DNA of 64,000 bases, taken from NCBI GenBank assembly GCA_030035585.1, contig CM057473.1:13070501-13134500 (forward strand). Reading direction: 5' to 3'. A model generated the notes under the pieces. It made no database searches, was not told the origin of the DNA, and saw nothing but the letters and a program-made list of their open reading frames with translations. Shown one piece after another: positions 1 through 10,734 of this stretch (its first letter is position 1; every line of letters begins with the position of its first letter). This DNA comes from Dugong dugon (Eukaryota > Chordata > Mammalia > Sirenia > Dugongidae). The translations under genes and the position numbers were made by a program.

Positions 1-639
1 TTTCTATCCACGAGGGATTTTGATACAAAGAGATTGTAACGTGCTGAAACAAAACCAAAATATAAACAGAATTGCACTAGTGGATATTAAATAGTAAGTA
101 GCAACAAAGAAACAAATACCTTTGGTAGGAAAGTTGGAGACCCTGGTTAATTTGTGGAAAAAATGCACCCTGAGATATTTGAGAACGCAGACTATAAGCC
201 GATGGAGCTTGAAACTTTAAAGTTTTCACAGCTTTGCAGCTGTGAAACTGAGAAGAATAAAGACATTGGTTGGCTTCTCTTAATTTTATTAGACAAAGGA
301 AGGAAAGAGAAAGATGAACTCAGAGTTTCAAATTCACAACTCAACACAAAAGCGACCTGAAAGTTGCTATGTGTACCCTGAAAGAAAACCTTATGCCCTG
401 TAGCCACAGAGCTGAGATTGATGAAAACCAAACTCAGAGTTTTATCATATAAGTAGCTGAAATACAATATCAATACATGTTTTAACTAAATACATGGCCA
501 CCCATATGAAGAATATATTGCCTTGCCTCCCTTGCAGCTAGGTGACATTATGTGATGAAGTCTGGGTCAACTGATTATGAGCAGAATGACATTTGCAAAT
601 TTTATTTAAAATCTAAAATTTTAAAACTTCTAGAATAAA
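1..639. other. intergenic DNA, no gene seen
   Basis: AT-rich sequence with only short, unremarkable open frames on both strands. No domain, splice pattern or RNA gene was recognised. Positions 510-600 vaguely resemble an old interspersed repeat, but no family could be assigned. Confidence 0.6.
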
Positions 640-1580
640 GCATAGAAGAAAATTTTTGAGATCTTGGCATAAGCAAGGCTTTCTTAGCCATGACACCAAA
701 AGCACATTCCTTAAGAGAAAATAACTGATAAATTGTGCTTCATTAAACTTAAGAACTTTTGTTCTCTGAAAGATAATATTAATTCTATGAAACAAAAAAA
801 TGTACTCTGGGAGAAAATATTTGCAAAACACATATCTGATAAAAGACTTGTATCTAGAATATTAAAACACACACACTCCTCAAAACTCAACAAAAGAAGT
901 AGACATCTAGTTAAGAAAATGGGTACAAGATCTGAACAGCCACTTCACTAAATAAGATTATATAAATTGCAATTAAGTACATGAAAATATGTTCAACATA
1001 ACTTGTCATTAGGGCATTGCAAATTAAAAGCCACGCTGAGATGTCAAAACATACACACTACGTTAAGTGAAAGAAGCCAGACCCAAAGTGCTACATACCA
1101 TGTAATTTTATCTATATGGCATTCTGGAATGGCCAAAACGATGGGAACCTGAAACAGATTAGTGCCTGCTAGAGACTGGGTAAATGAAGCCTTGGTAGTG
1201 CAGTGGTTAAGCGCTTGGCTGCTAACTGAAAGGTTGGTGGTTCTAACCCACAGATGCTCTGTGGAAGAAAGGTGTGGCAGTCTGTTCCTGTAAAGATTTA
1301 CAGCCTTGGAGACACTATGGGGCAGTTCTACTCTGTCCTATAGGCTCAGCATGAGTTGAAATGGATTCTAGAGCAACAGGTTTGGAAAAGCTGGGTGAAT
1401 GCAGAGACCAGTTACATAGGGGCTTTGAGGAAATGTCAGAGGTGATGGAATTGTTTCTGTATCTTGATTGTGGTAATGACTACAGGACTACATGCATTTG
1501 CCAAAACTCAGAGACATATACACTGAAAAGGCTACATTGTACTGTATGTAAATTATACCTTAACAATAAAAATGAATAAA
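640..1580 (+). mobile_element. 5'-truncated old L1 LINE (ORF2 end and 3' UTR)
   Basis: Positions 660-1160 read like the end of L1 ORF2, including wording such as GGGAGAAAATATTTGCAAAA, AAGATCTGAACAGCCACTTC and GCATTGCAAATTAAAAGCCA. Positions 1385-1580 match the older mammalian L1 3' UTR style (TGTATCTTGATTGTGGTAAT, then TGTATGTAAATTATACCTTA) and end in an A-rich tail. The frame is broken throughout. A SINE with a target-site duplication interrupts the copy at 1186-1384, so the L1 is the older of the two. Family recognition is from memory; the exact L1M subfamily is not assigned. Confidence 0.8.
1186..1384 (+). mobile_element. AfroSINE-like SINE inserted in L1
   Basis: tRNA-derived SINE. The head GAAGCCTTGGTAGTGCAGTGG is followed by the tRNA-like region, the body (GGGGCAGTTCTACTCTGTCC) and a GATTCTAGAGCAACAGGTTT tail. 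Flanking near-copies CTGGGTAAATG (left) and CTGGGTGAATG (right) are the likely target-site duplication. The left and right flanks are consecutive pieces of the same L1. Confidence 0.85.
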
Positions 1581-1609
1581 AATCCACATAATTATAATTA
1601 CTACTTAAA

Positions 1610-1960
1610 CAGTCATTTTCTATTAAAATTTCCCTTTCTGATCTAATTTCTTCCTACTCGCAATAAGAGGATTCAGTCTAGGATCATTACCTTTCTTTAG
1701 AGTTTTTTGTAGAGCATGTTTACTATTATCAAATTTTCCAAGCTTTTGTTCTTCAAAATGTCTTTAATTCACGTTTGTTTTTGAAGAATGTTTTTGTGGT
1801 GGAGGATTCTTGGTTGATGGTTTGTGGTATTGCTGTTGTTTGTTCATTTGTTTTGTCTTTCAGCACATTGAGGATGCCATTCCATTGTCTTCTGACAGCC
1901 ATGGTTTTATTAGCAACGTGTTTAGGCAGATAGCTAGATGCCTGGAACCAATTTATCTTT
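1610..1960 (-). mobile_element. old L1 3' UTR fragment, antisense
   Basis: Wording such as GAGGATTCTTGGTTGATGGT and TTCAGCACATTGAGGATGCC, then CCATTCCATTGTCTTCTGAC, is typical of the reverse complement of an old L1M-class 3' region. It lies tail to tail with the plus-strand L1 ending at 1580. Edges and subfamily are uncertain. Confidence 0.5.
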
Positions 1961-2146
1961 AAATATAGATGATTAAGTCCCTTATAGTAAGACATGAAAT
2001 ACAGCATCCCCTAGGGCAGTGCAGCCAGCTGGAGAACCGCTCCAAGGACATCTTCTTGGCAAGATAAGGATTTGGGAGTACTTCCTTTTTTCTTTCCTTT
2101 CTTCAGACAACTTTTTCATAAAATTGAAAACAGAAATTGTTAGTGT

Positions 2147-2164
2147 GCATACACACACACACCC

Positions 2165-2196
<32 letters not shown>

Positions 2197-2250
2197 TATA
2201 CACATATACAAAATAGATATTACACGTATATATAATATATATACATATAT
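2147..2250. repeat. (CA)n/(TA)n microsatellite
   Basis: Imperfect CA repeats pass into a long TA tract (about 2166-2190) and mixed TA/CA steps up to the start of the SINE at 2251. TA-rich sequence resumes after that SINE (2413-2440), so the SINE sits inside the microsatellite. Confidence 0.9.
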
Positions 2251-2412
2251 TGTTGTTAGGTGCCGGTGCCGTCAAGTCAGTTCTGACTCATAGTGACACT
2301 ATAGGACAGAGTAGAACTACCCCATAGGGTTTCCAAGGAGCAGCTGGTGGATTCGAACTGTCAATCGTTTGGTTAGCAACCAATCTTTTAACCACTGAGC
2401 CACCAGGGCTCG
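2251..2412 (-). mobile_element. AfroSINE-like SINE
   Basis: Read on the minus strand it runs from a GAGCCCTGGTGGCTCAGTGG head to a tail ending in CACCTAACAACA. On the plus strand it shows TTCTGACTCATAGTGACACT and TAGGGTTTCCAAGGAGCAGC. It is inserted in a TA/CA microsatellite. Confidence 0.9.
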
Positions 2413-2465
2413 GCATACATACATATATATATATAATATTGGAGCTCTGCGTACAATATAATATT

Positions 2466-2606
2466 GGAGCCCTGGTGGTGCAGCGGTCGGCAGTTCGACT
2501 CCACTAAGTGCTCCCTGGAAGCTCTATGGGGCAGTTCTACTCTGTCCTACAGAGTTACTGAGTCGGAATCGACTCGAAGGCAATGCGTTCGGTTTGGTTT
2601 GGTTTT
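2466..2606 (+). mobile_element. AfroSINE-like SINE with internal deletion
   Basis: The head GGAGCCCTGGTGGTGCAGCGG jumps directly to GGTCGGCAGTTCG, so about 30 bp of the tRNA-related region are missing compared with complete copies. The two sides share GG(T/G) at the join, which suggests deletion between short repeats. The rest is intact through GAGTCGGAATCGACTCGAAGG and a GGTTTGGTTTGGTTTT tail. ATAATATTG occurs on both flanks, a likely target-site duplication. Confidence 0.85.
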
Positions 2607-3602
2607 ATATATAATATTGTTGTACTTGATTTCTAAGCTAAGCACCATTTATATGCAGAATCCATAGTCTGTACTCAGTATTCAGACTGTGCTTTGCAAA
2701 TAGTCCTACACTCAGACCTTTCAAAATGTATAAAAGATAGAAAACACCTCAAAAAGAGTATAAACTTTGATAAATTAAAAGTATTTCTCAAAGATAGTGA
2801 ATATAATAAATATATTACATATTAGGACATATAATAAATTCTGAAACATAATAGCCTATGGATATGATGAAATTCGCAGGTATATTAAATGACCTAAAAT
2901 AAAAACAATCCATAATAACATACCTTAATTATTTTATTACACATAATAAAAATTGTGATATCTATAGAGGACATGTACTTAAAGCAATAGATGGCACTAT
3001 TGGTTCATTATTATGAATATGTTATAATTGTTTTATCTCGTTTACCCCTCACTCATCTAACCCTCATTATTTTTCCACAGTTTTATAGGTCACTGTATTA
3101 AGGTATTTGAAAAGTTAAAGATTACCTTTTTTTTAACTATGCAACTTTGATTTCTTCTCTGTATAAAGTGTATTAACCAGAGAATTACAGGTGTGGGAAA
3201 CAAAAGTCTTTAGTCCTTTTGTGTGTATTTCAGGATAGATTGTGCACAAATTTAATGAGAAATTTGCTGCTCTAGACCCATTCATTCTCTGCTTCTTTAG
3301 TTCATTGAGAACGTTTGTTCTTAATAAGCTTTCAAACACACTTTTCCTATGTTTGAATAGCATAGGGAAAGTACGCTTTACCAAAAAAAAGCTATTTAGC
3401 TTTTAAAATCATGTTGTTTTTAATATGTCTTGGATTCTGAAGCCATATTAAATGCAAGGAGGAATATCGGAATATCTATTTTCTCAAATCGCTTCCTCTG
3501 ATGGAATCTTTGCAGATGGACAAAAAGGTGATTCTGTGAGGTTCTGTAGACTCTAAGTCAGCACAGGTTTTTAGTTCAGACAGTGGCATGAACATCATCC
3601 AT
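2607..3602. other. intergenic DNA, no feature seen
   Basis: AT-rich sequence with no recognisable repeat or gene. The frame 3133-3384 on the minus strand is short and shows no domain. Confidence 0.5.
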
Positions 3603-3608
3603 CCTCAC

Positions 3609-3630
3609 CATCCATCCATCCATCCATCCC
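3609..3630. repeat. (CCAT)n microsatellite
   Basis: Five consecutive CCAT/ATCC units. Confidence 0.9.
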
Positions 3631-3700
3631 TCATTAGTTACGCATTTGTTTATACACCCATGGTCTCAACACTATTTATTGAGTGCCTACTATGAGGCTA
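3631..3700 (-). mobile_element. L2 LINE 3' end fragment
   Basis: CACTATTTATTGAGTGCCTA followed by CTATGAGGC is the reverse complement of the L2 3' terminus. The copy is short and is cut off by the SINE head at 3702. Confidence 0.55.
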
Positions 3701-3701
3701 A

Positions 3702-3750
3702 AGAACCCTGGTGGTGCAGTGGTTAAGGGCTCAGCTGTTAATCGGAAGTT
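3702..3750 (+). mobile_element. AfroSINE-like SINE, head only
   Basis: AGAACCCTGGTGGTGCAGTGG followed by TTAAGGGCTCAGCTGTTAATC, then a break into a T-rich run. Only the first ~48 bp of the tRNA-related head remain. Confidence 0.75.
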
Positions 3751-4699
3751 TTTTTCCCCCAAATCCTGTTTTCTAAATTACTGTACGAACATTTTAAAAT
3801 TTTAAATGAATAACTGATTCTTGTATGGACAGGAAAGAAAGCTATTAATTTTGAAGAGCGTCGGGGATATGACAATGGGAGATGTATATAAAAATTGTCA
3901 TGTTAATGCTATGAGTCCTATGTTATGGAAAAAAGGAACAACAGGAATAACATGTCACTGGTCACCTAGTTAATGTTCTTTTCTAAAATTTTCTAATACT
4001 ACGGAAGCAATTGTACTGACCTCTGTGACTTTTTCTGGTCACCCTTACTATGAGGTGATCATCCATGGTTGTTTGATAGCTAAGTAGTAAGTACATGTCA
4101 GCTGCTGCATCCATTTAGTTTGCTTCTGTTGGCTTTTTCTTTCACAGACTGTTAGATTTCAAAACAAAATAAGATTTAAAAGTTATACTTTATTGCCTGT
4201 TTTTTTTTTTTTTTTTTTTTTTGTAAAGAGATCAAATATCAATTGAAGTTAATAGCTGGAATAAGAAGGTACCAATTTAACCTCATCAAATTGTCGTGAA
4301 GGCCTTCAACTCTGAGAATGCAATATTATGGCCCCACACAAAAGTGGTGTATTATCAGAGCTCTTTTTACCACTGTAAAATAATATGGCACAATTTTGTA
4401 TTGCTCCATAAATAGAAACTGATGTGGGAGCAAGCTGAGCATCTCTGCACAGTTTATAACATAATCAAGACACCATGGCACTTTTTCCTTTTGAATTACC
4501 CAAATTTGAGTAGATAACTCAAAATTATTAGAATCAAAATTCTCTTTATGTTTTGACAGACTTTTTATCTTGTATGATTTTCAATAGCCTAGCTCAAGGA
4601 AATGACAATGAAAGCTTCAGTTTACTTTATCCATATCAAAGCTAAAGATCTCTATAACTTTTCAGTATGACTTTTTATTTTGAAAAAAAAAAAAAGAAA
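3751..4699. other. intergenic DNA with a poly(T) tract
   Basis: No gene seen. A run of 22 T lies near 4201-4222; it could be the reversed A-tail of a lost retroposon, but nothing recognisable adjoins it. Confidence 0.5.
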
Positions 4700-4850
4700 A
4701 ACCTTTGAGGTAGTTAGGTCAGATATTGTAATTTTCAAATGCCAATTGCCATCTGAGAACAATGAGACTTAGTGTGAACAAATAAATTGCCTGAGGTCAA
4801 ACAGCAAATAAGTGACGGAGGCTTCAAATGAAGGATTCTGATCATCTGTT
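4700..4850 (+). mobile_element. MIR SINE fragment
   Basis: AATTGCCTGAGGTCAAACAGC, followed by AAATAAGTGACGGAGGCTTC and TTCTGATCATCTG, matches the conserved MIR core (lost-pairs style of GGTCACACAGC...AGTGGCAGAG...). Diverged, as expected for a mammalian-wide element. Confidence 0.65.
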
Positions 4851-5240
4851 TCTGGATTTTTTCTGAAAACTTGTGCAGCTTCCAATATGAAAATCAGATT
4901 TCATTCTCAAATAATTGCTTTAAAGAACAGTGATATTTGAAAAGATATTGAAGTAATTCTTAAAAATAGAGGATGGTTGTGCAGAGATTATTTTCTGTTT
5001 TCCAGAATGTTATTTATTATGAAGTAGCAGCAGTATTTAATGAAAATAATAATTTGCTTAATAATTGTGTCTTTAAAATATTTTACAGATTTGGAAAGAG
5101 ACCACAATATGTTCTATTTTATATACATTTTATGTATATGTAGCTAAATTCTTAACTGCAAAATTATAAGACATAGCGTAAAATTGAACCTTAAAATATG
5201 TTGAACTCTTAATTATGTTACTAAGTATATTTATTTCTTA
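4851..5240. other. intergenic DNA, no feature seen
   Basis: AT-rich, without recognisable repeat or gene. Confidence 0.5.
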
Positions 5241-5470
5241 AGGCAGTGTTAACAAAGTGCCACGAAGTGGGTGACTTAAAATGACAGAAATTTATTGTCT
5301 CACAGTTCCGAAGGCTAGAAGTTCGAATCAAGGTGTCAGAAGGGTTGGTTCTTTCTGGTGGACTCTGAAAGACAATCTGTTCCATGCCTTTCTCCTAGCT
5401 TCTGGTGGTGGTCTGCACTCCTTGGTGGTTCTTGTCCTGTAGATGGATCACTCCAATATCTGCCTCCTCA
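5241..5470 (-). mobile_element. MLT1-like LTR fragment (ERVL-MaLR fossil)
   Basis: GACAGAAATTTATTGTCTCA followed by CAGTTCCGAAGGCTAGAAGT, and GAATCAAGGTGTCAGAAGGG, is the reverse complement of the 3' part of an MLT1/MST-type LTR. Old, diverged and partial. It faces the plus-strand fragment at 5550-5736. Confidence 0.65.
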
Positions 5471-5549
5471 GATATTGTAACCGTGGTCCTACAACCAAAC
5501 ACACTAAATTCAGCTGGAATCCTGAGTGCTGTTGACGCTGAATTATTTC

Positions 5550-5736
5550 CGAGAAAATTCACTATGGAACTCAGCCCTGCCTTTTGGACTTGTGAGACCC
5601 TAAGCAAAGGACATAGATAAGCCCATTCAAAATTTTAGCTGACAGAAACTGTGAGATGATAATTTTTTGTTATTTTTGCCCGCTAACTTTGTGGTAATTT
5701 ATTATTGTAGTGTTCAAAAACTAATACACAGCCTCT
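5550..5736 (+). mobile_element. MLT1-like LTR 3' end (ERVL-MaLR fossil)
   Basis: GACTTGTGAGACCCTAAGCA, then CAGAAACTGTGAGATGATAA and a terminal CAAAAACTAATACACA, match the 3' end of MLT1-type LTRs in plus orientation. Partial, old copy with no internal region attached. Confidence 0.6.
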
Positions 5737-5786
5737 TTCTTAGATCATCTAAGGAAAGTTTGATTTCTGGATTCTCTAATATATAT

Positions 5787-5869
5787 GGAGCCCTGGTGGC
5801 TCAGTGGTTAAGAGGTCAGCTGCTCACCAAAAGGCTGCAGTTCAAATCCACCAGCAACAGGTTTTTTGG
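5787..5869 (+). mobile_element. AfroSINE-like SINE, middle missing
   Basis: A good tRNA-related head (GGAGCCCTGGTGGCTCAGTGG) through TTCAAATCCACCAGC, then directly CAACAGGTTTT from the tail. The whole central body is missing. Confidence 0.8.
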
Positions 5870-5978
5870 GTCAGGGTTACATTTCTTTTTAGTTTTTAAT
5901 CCATTGTAAAATCCATAACAATTAAAACGCGTTGTCTGCATCATCCTAAAAAAAATAGTCCGATGACATGTATATTAG

Positions 5979-6140
5979 AAACCAAACTAAACTCATTGCT
6001 GTCGAGTCGAGTCTGACTCATAGTGACCCTGTAGCACACAGTAGAACTGCCCATAGTGTTTCCAAGGAGTGGCTGGTGGATTCAAAATGCCAATCTTTTG
6101 GTTAGCACCCAAGCTCTTAACACTGAACCACCAGGGCTCC
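5979..6140 (-). mobile_element. AfroSINE-like SINE
   Basis: Minus-strand copy spanning tail (TGTCGAGTCGAGTCTGACTC on plus) to head (ACCACCAGGGCTCC on plus). Near full length for the short variant. Confidence 0.9.
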
Positions 6141-6189
6141 CAGCTTATTCTTCTTCAGGAGTCTCTTTGGTCTATTTCACTCTTCTCTG

Positions 6190-6222
6190 GCTGTCTCTGC
6201 CTCTGTCTCTCTCTCTCTCTCT
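6190..6222. repeat. (TC)n tract
   Basis: CTCTGTCTCTCTCTCTCTCT pattern ending in a short T run. Confidence 0.85.
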
Positions 6223-6229
6223 TTTTGGT

Positions 6230-8930
6230 AATATTCAGAATCAGCTTGTTAATTTCCATTAAAAGAAAACTAATTTTAATTGTATTATTTCTATTATGGG
6301 TCTTTGTGACCATGAATACCTTCTTTTTCTGTATATTGTTAAGTCTACTCTAATAATATCCATTGATAATTAAATAGGTCCATGAATGCATTCTATATCA
6401 TTGCTAAATGAATGCCTCAATATGCTTATTTTTGTTATTTCTGTTTATTTAAAATCATTTGTTTTGAATTACATTTTCTAATTTTATTGATAGATAAAGA
6501 ATATCATTGAGATTTTATAGTTCAATCTTATAAGAAGCAATTTTAGGCTTTCTTACTTACCCACATAATTTTTTTGTAGAATAATTGTATTGCTCTATGT
6601 TGACAATATCATCATTTATAAAAAATAAGAGTTTTGTTTCCCCAATAGAAATCCTAATATTTTTCCCTTATAACACTGATCTTTCAAGGACCTTGTATTT
6701 TCTTGCCGTACTGCATTGGCCTGACCTTTCAGTGCAATAATGAATACAAGTAGTGGTAATATAAAAAACCAAAACCAAATCCATTGCAGCCTAAATTTTA
6801 CTTATAGCGATCCTATAGGATGGAGAAGAACCATTCTATAGGATTTCTAAGACTGTAATCCTTACAGAAACAGACTGTCACATGTTTCTCCTGTGGAGCA
6901 GCTGGTGGGTTGAACTGGGAACATTTTGGTTAGCAGTTGAATGCTTAACTATTGCACCACCTCAGCTCCTTAGTGGTAATAATAAACATCTTTATTTCAT
7001 CAATGGCCTCAACTGGAAGGCATTAAAGTATGGTTTCCTTAAGGTAGAATAGTTACTAATTTTTTTTTTTTTAATAGCTTTTTTCGATAAGGAATTCCTT
7101 TCCCTTTCTTGTTTTATGTATGTGTTATCTTGAATGGATATTGAATTTTATCTATACTTTTTATGAGTCTATCCAAATTATCATACTATTTGTTTTCTCA
7201 GTTTTTATTCTGATAATATGGTGATTACATTGACTGAATGTCATCCTGAATAAATTCCTTTCAATAGAATATTTTGGTTTGTAGTTGATTTGATGGTTTT
7301 ATATGTTGTAGGGTTTTACATTCTAATATTTTTGTTCAGGATTTTTGCCTTTATGTTCATTAATTTTAGGTTGTAACTTTACTTTAATGAATGGTCCTTC
7401 TTAGGTTTTAATATTAAGATTTCAAAAAATAAGCAATGAGATTGGAAGTGATTTCTCTTTTTCAGGTCTCTGGAGGAATTTGTGTAATATTTATTGCTTT
7501 TCAAATGTTTGGTGGAATTCCAGAGTGAAAGCAAATAGGAATACAAATATATTTGTGGGATTCCTTTAAGTTATAGATTAAATTTCTTTAAGATAAAGGA
7601 TTATTTTAATTTCTGTATTTTTTATATGTTTATAAGTTCTGTTTTTAAGGATTTTCATTTTATCTAAAAGTCAAATCTATTAGCAGAAGTTTGTTGATAA
7701 TCTTTTATTATTTTAATGATTATAACAAAATGTAATGACACCCCATTTTTTTCATCCATTTTATTGCTATTTGTGTTTTCTATCTCTTTTTGCTTGATTA
7801 GTCTTTCTAGAAGTTTGCTAGTTTTACCATCTTTTAAATGTACTTCATTTTTGCTTTCTTTATTTATTGTACATTTGTTTTCTCTTTAATTAATTTTTGT
7901 TCTTATGTATATTATTTCCTTTTTCTTTTTTTATTTGAATTTAAGAGTTTGAGATGAACACTTTGGTTACTGATTTTCAACCTTTCTTCTAATACATGTA
8001 CAAAAGATATATTTTTTTTTCTTTCAACACCTTAGCCTGTTGGCATAATTTTGATATGCCTTTTCAAAATTATAATTCATTTAAAATTCTTTTCTAAGAA
8101 TTTTTATACTTTGTTTGACTAGAGTTACTTCTATGTATTTTTCATAAATTTAAAATATTTAAGGACATTCTAGTAAACATTTTAAGATTAATATAGAGAT
8201 TAATTCCAATATAAACACTAACCGTATCTCAATTATTTCAAGTATATGTGATTTGTTGAGACTTTCTTTGTAGTCCAGAATGTGATCTAGCTTATCAAAT
8301 TTTCTACATGTATTTGTATGTAATGCATATTTATTCACTGTTGGGGGAACTTCTCTTTATATGTCAAGTCAATTTTGATGATTGTTTTACTCGTATCTTC
8401 AATATAATCACTGATATTTTAAAACTGTTTCCAGTATCCACGAAAATGTATTCGTTCCTTCATTTAGTCCGGTCAATTTTTTCTCCTTAGATTTTGAAGC
8501 TCTTATTACATATACATCAAATAAAGAATTAGTATAACTTTCAGATTAATGAAGTATTTTATTATAAATTTTTGTTTTTATTTCTAGCAGTGCTTCTTGC
8601 CTTGAAGTCTGCTTGTCTGATAGTACTATAACTGCATCACCTATTTGTCAATTAGGGTTTGCATAATATATTTTCCATATACTTGTGTTAATCTCTCTTG
8701 CCTTTTTATTTAAAGTGTGTCTCTTATAAGTAGCACAAAGTTGCATTTTTTAAATCTTCTCTAAAGTCTATGAGTCTATGTATTTCACCTGAATTATTGA
8801 GCCATTTATATTTAATACAATTATTGATATGTTTGAGATTATATCAACTATTTTACTAATGATTTTCTGATAATTTGAACTATTTTAAGTTTTTTTTTAC
8901 AACATATAAATTAATCATATTTTTATTACT
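6230..8930 (-). mobile_element. old L1 LINE, ORF2 region, antisense
   Basis: The plus strand carries the T-rich phrases expected for reverse-complemented L1 ORF2: ATTTTTGTTCAGGATTTTTG, ATGTTTGGTGGAATTCCAGA, TTTGTTGATAATCTTTTATT, CAGAATGTGATCTAGCTTAT, and near the right end GAGCCATTTATATTTAATAC from the endonuclease part. The order fits an L1 read right to left, endonuclease to reverse transcriptase. ORF1, the C-terminal end and the 3' UTR are not attached. The frame is heavily decayed. A SINE interrupts it at 6763-6970. Family call is by memory of L1 text; subfamily not assigned. Confidence 0.65.
6763..6970 (-). mobile_element. AfroSINE-like SINE, long variant
   Basis: Includes the extra central segment (GACTGTAATCCTTACAGAAA, then CAGACTGTCACATGTTTCTCC on plus) that short copies lack. 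An exact duplication TAGTGGTAATA lies at 6751-6761 and 6971-6981, which defines the insertion site within the antisense L1. Confidence 0.9.
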
Positions 8931-8969
8931 CTGTATTAAACTATACTGGCTTGTAGTTATACGTTTTTT

Positions 8970-9535
8970 TTCTAAATTTATTTTGTTGTTGCTGTGTACA
9001 ATATACACAGCAAAGCATCCACCAATTCAATAGTTTCTATGTGTACAATTTAGTGACAATGATTAGCAGTGCAACCATTCATACCCTCTTTTCTGACTGA
9101 GGTAGCTCACTGCCCCTAAGCTTCCTATCTGATCTTTTGAGTTGCTGTTGTCAATTTGATTCCATATAGATAGTTCTTAAAAGAACTTAATGCTCAAGGC
9201 AGACCTTTTTTACTTATTAAGCTAAACTATTTTTCAGTTTTAAAATGACTTCAGGGGATATTTTTGGTTTAAATTGTAAAGATTGGTTCAGGGCGGTGTT
9301 TTCAAGGGTTCATCCATCCTCCATGGCTCCAAAAAGTCTACAGTCCATGATAATATAAAATTGTTTCTGAATTTTTCCTCTTTTGATCAAGATTCTTCAG
9401 GCACCATCCAGTTTTGTGGCTTCATTGCAAAGGAGGCAGTTGTTCATGGAGGCAATTAGCCACACATTCCATATTCTCCTCCTATTCCTGATTCACCTTC
9501 CTTTGTTTCACTAGGTGAATAGAGATCATTTGGGA
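8970..9535 (-). mobile_element. L1 3' UTR-like fragment, antisense
   Basis: TTTTGTTGTTGCTGTGTACA, AATATACACAGCAAAGCATC, TACAATTTAGTGACAATGAT and GTGCAACCATTCATACCCTC follow the pattern of a reverse-complemented L1M-type 3' UTR. A diverged relative lies at 25486-25725. It adjoins the ORF2 remnant but is a 3' UTR next to a 5' part, so the two are probably separate insertions. Confidence 0.5.
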
Positions 9536-10734
9536 AATGGTATTAATAGTAATAAATATTTCATAGGGTATTTATTTGTAAATTTTCCAAAGACTCTTAG
9601 AATAATGTTTGGTATATAAGGTATTAAATTAGGGTACTAAATGAGTATACAATGTATATCGTTTAAGAGAGTGAGCCTAGGGGCTAGAATAAATATATAA
9701 AGTTAAGTAATAACAAGATTAAAACAGCTGTATCCTGAAGTATCTAACTTGTTATTTACAGCAGCCAAAGTGTTATATCGAAGGTTAGAGGATAATACAG
9801 ACGTTCTGAATCACATTGAAGTTTTCATAAGCCAGTGGCCATAATGACTCACAGAGGCTCCATACAATCATTTACTCATGAGAGGAAAATGGCACTGATT
9901 GGATTAGAAGTGGAAAAACTAACGTGTTTTTGTCCTTAAGGATTAGAAGAAAAATGCACCTTTCAGCTTTGCAGGTGAGTACAACAAGCAATCCAAAAGC
10001 ATTATTTGTGTGAGGTAGTTTGTAGAATCTGTTCCATTTGTCATTGGAACTAGTGGTCGAGACTCAGCAAAATGTGAGTTACAGTTCAGCAACAGGGTCA
10101 GTGGCCACATGTTCAGAGCAGTATCTTAGGTTTAAAGGTGATTCACTTCCCTCAGAAATGCTCAAACTATCATCTACTCAAAATTATCAATCTTTAAGTT
10201 GCAGTGTCTTCTAAAAGTTGGAGATAGACTGCATCTTACCAGATAAGTTAAGAATAAATAAACCAACCAAAAAGGCCCCCTGATCCCACATAGTAGTGAT
10301 TACACATTTTAGTGACTGGTTAAATGATAGCACTCTCTGAGGCGTTTTGCTTCATGTGAAAGTTATTTCATTTCCAATAGTGTATCTGTAGCTGTTTTAT
10401 AATGTACAAAATAAAAAAAAAAAACCTCACCATAATGTCCAGAGGTCCTGAAGTGCAGCAGCAAAAAGAAAAGGAGAAATGATAAAGTATAGAATACAGG
10501 CACTGACAATTCCTACATGATATCTCCCATTCCCTGTCGTTACAAAGTGATAGCATAAGGGTATAACACATGATTGAAGACATCAACCATAAAACTTCAT
10601 AACAATTTAAAAAATAAGTAGATCATTTATTGGTCTCCTGTGTAGATCCAGCATAGAGCAAGGAAATAAAATCTAACATAGAGCGAGGGCTAACTGATCT
10701 GTATATGAATAATGAATACCTATATTATAAATTC
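9536..10734. other. intergenic DNA, no gene seen
   Basis: No long frame and no recognisable repeat. Short minus-strand frame at 10368-10586 has no domain signal. Confidence 0.5.

Noticed and set aside
4201-4222. Poly(T) run as the tail of a minus-strand processed pseudogene
   Set aside because: The neighbouring sequence has no coding resemblance to any transcript I know.
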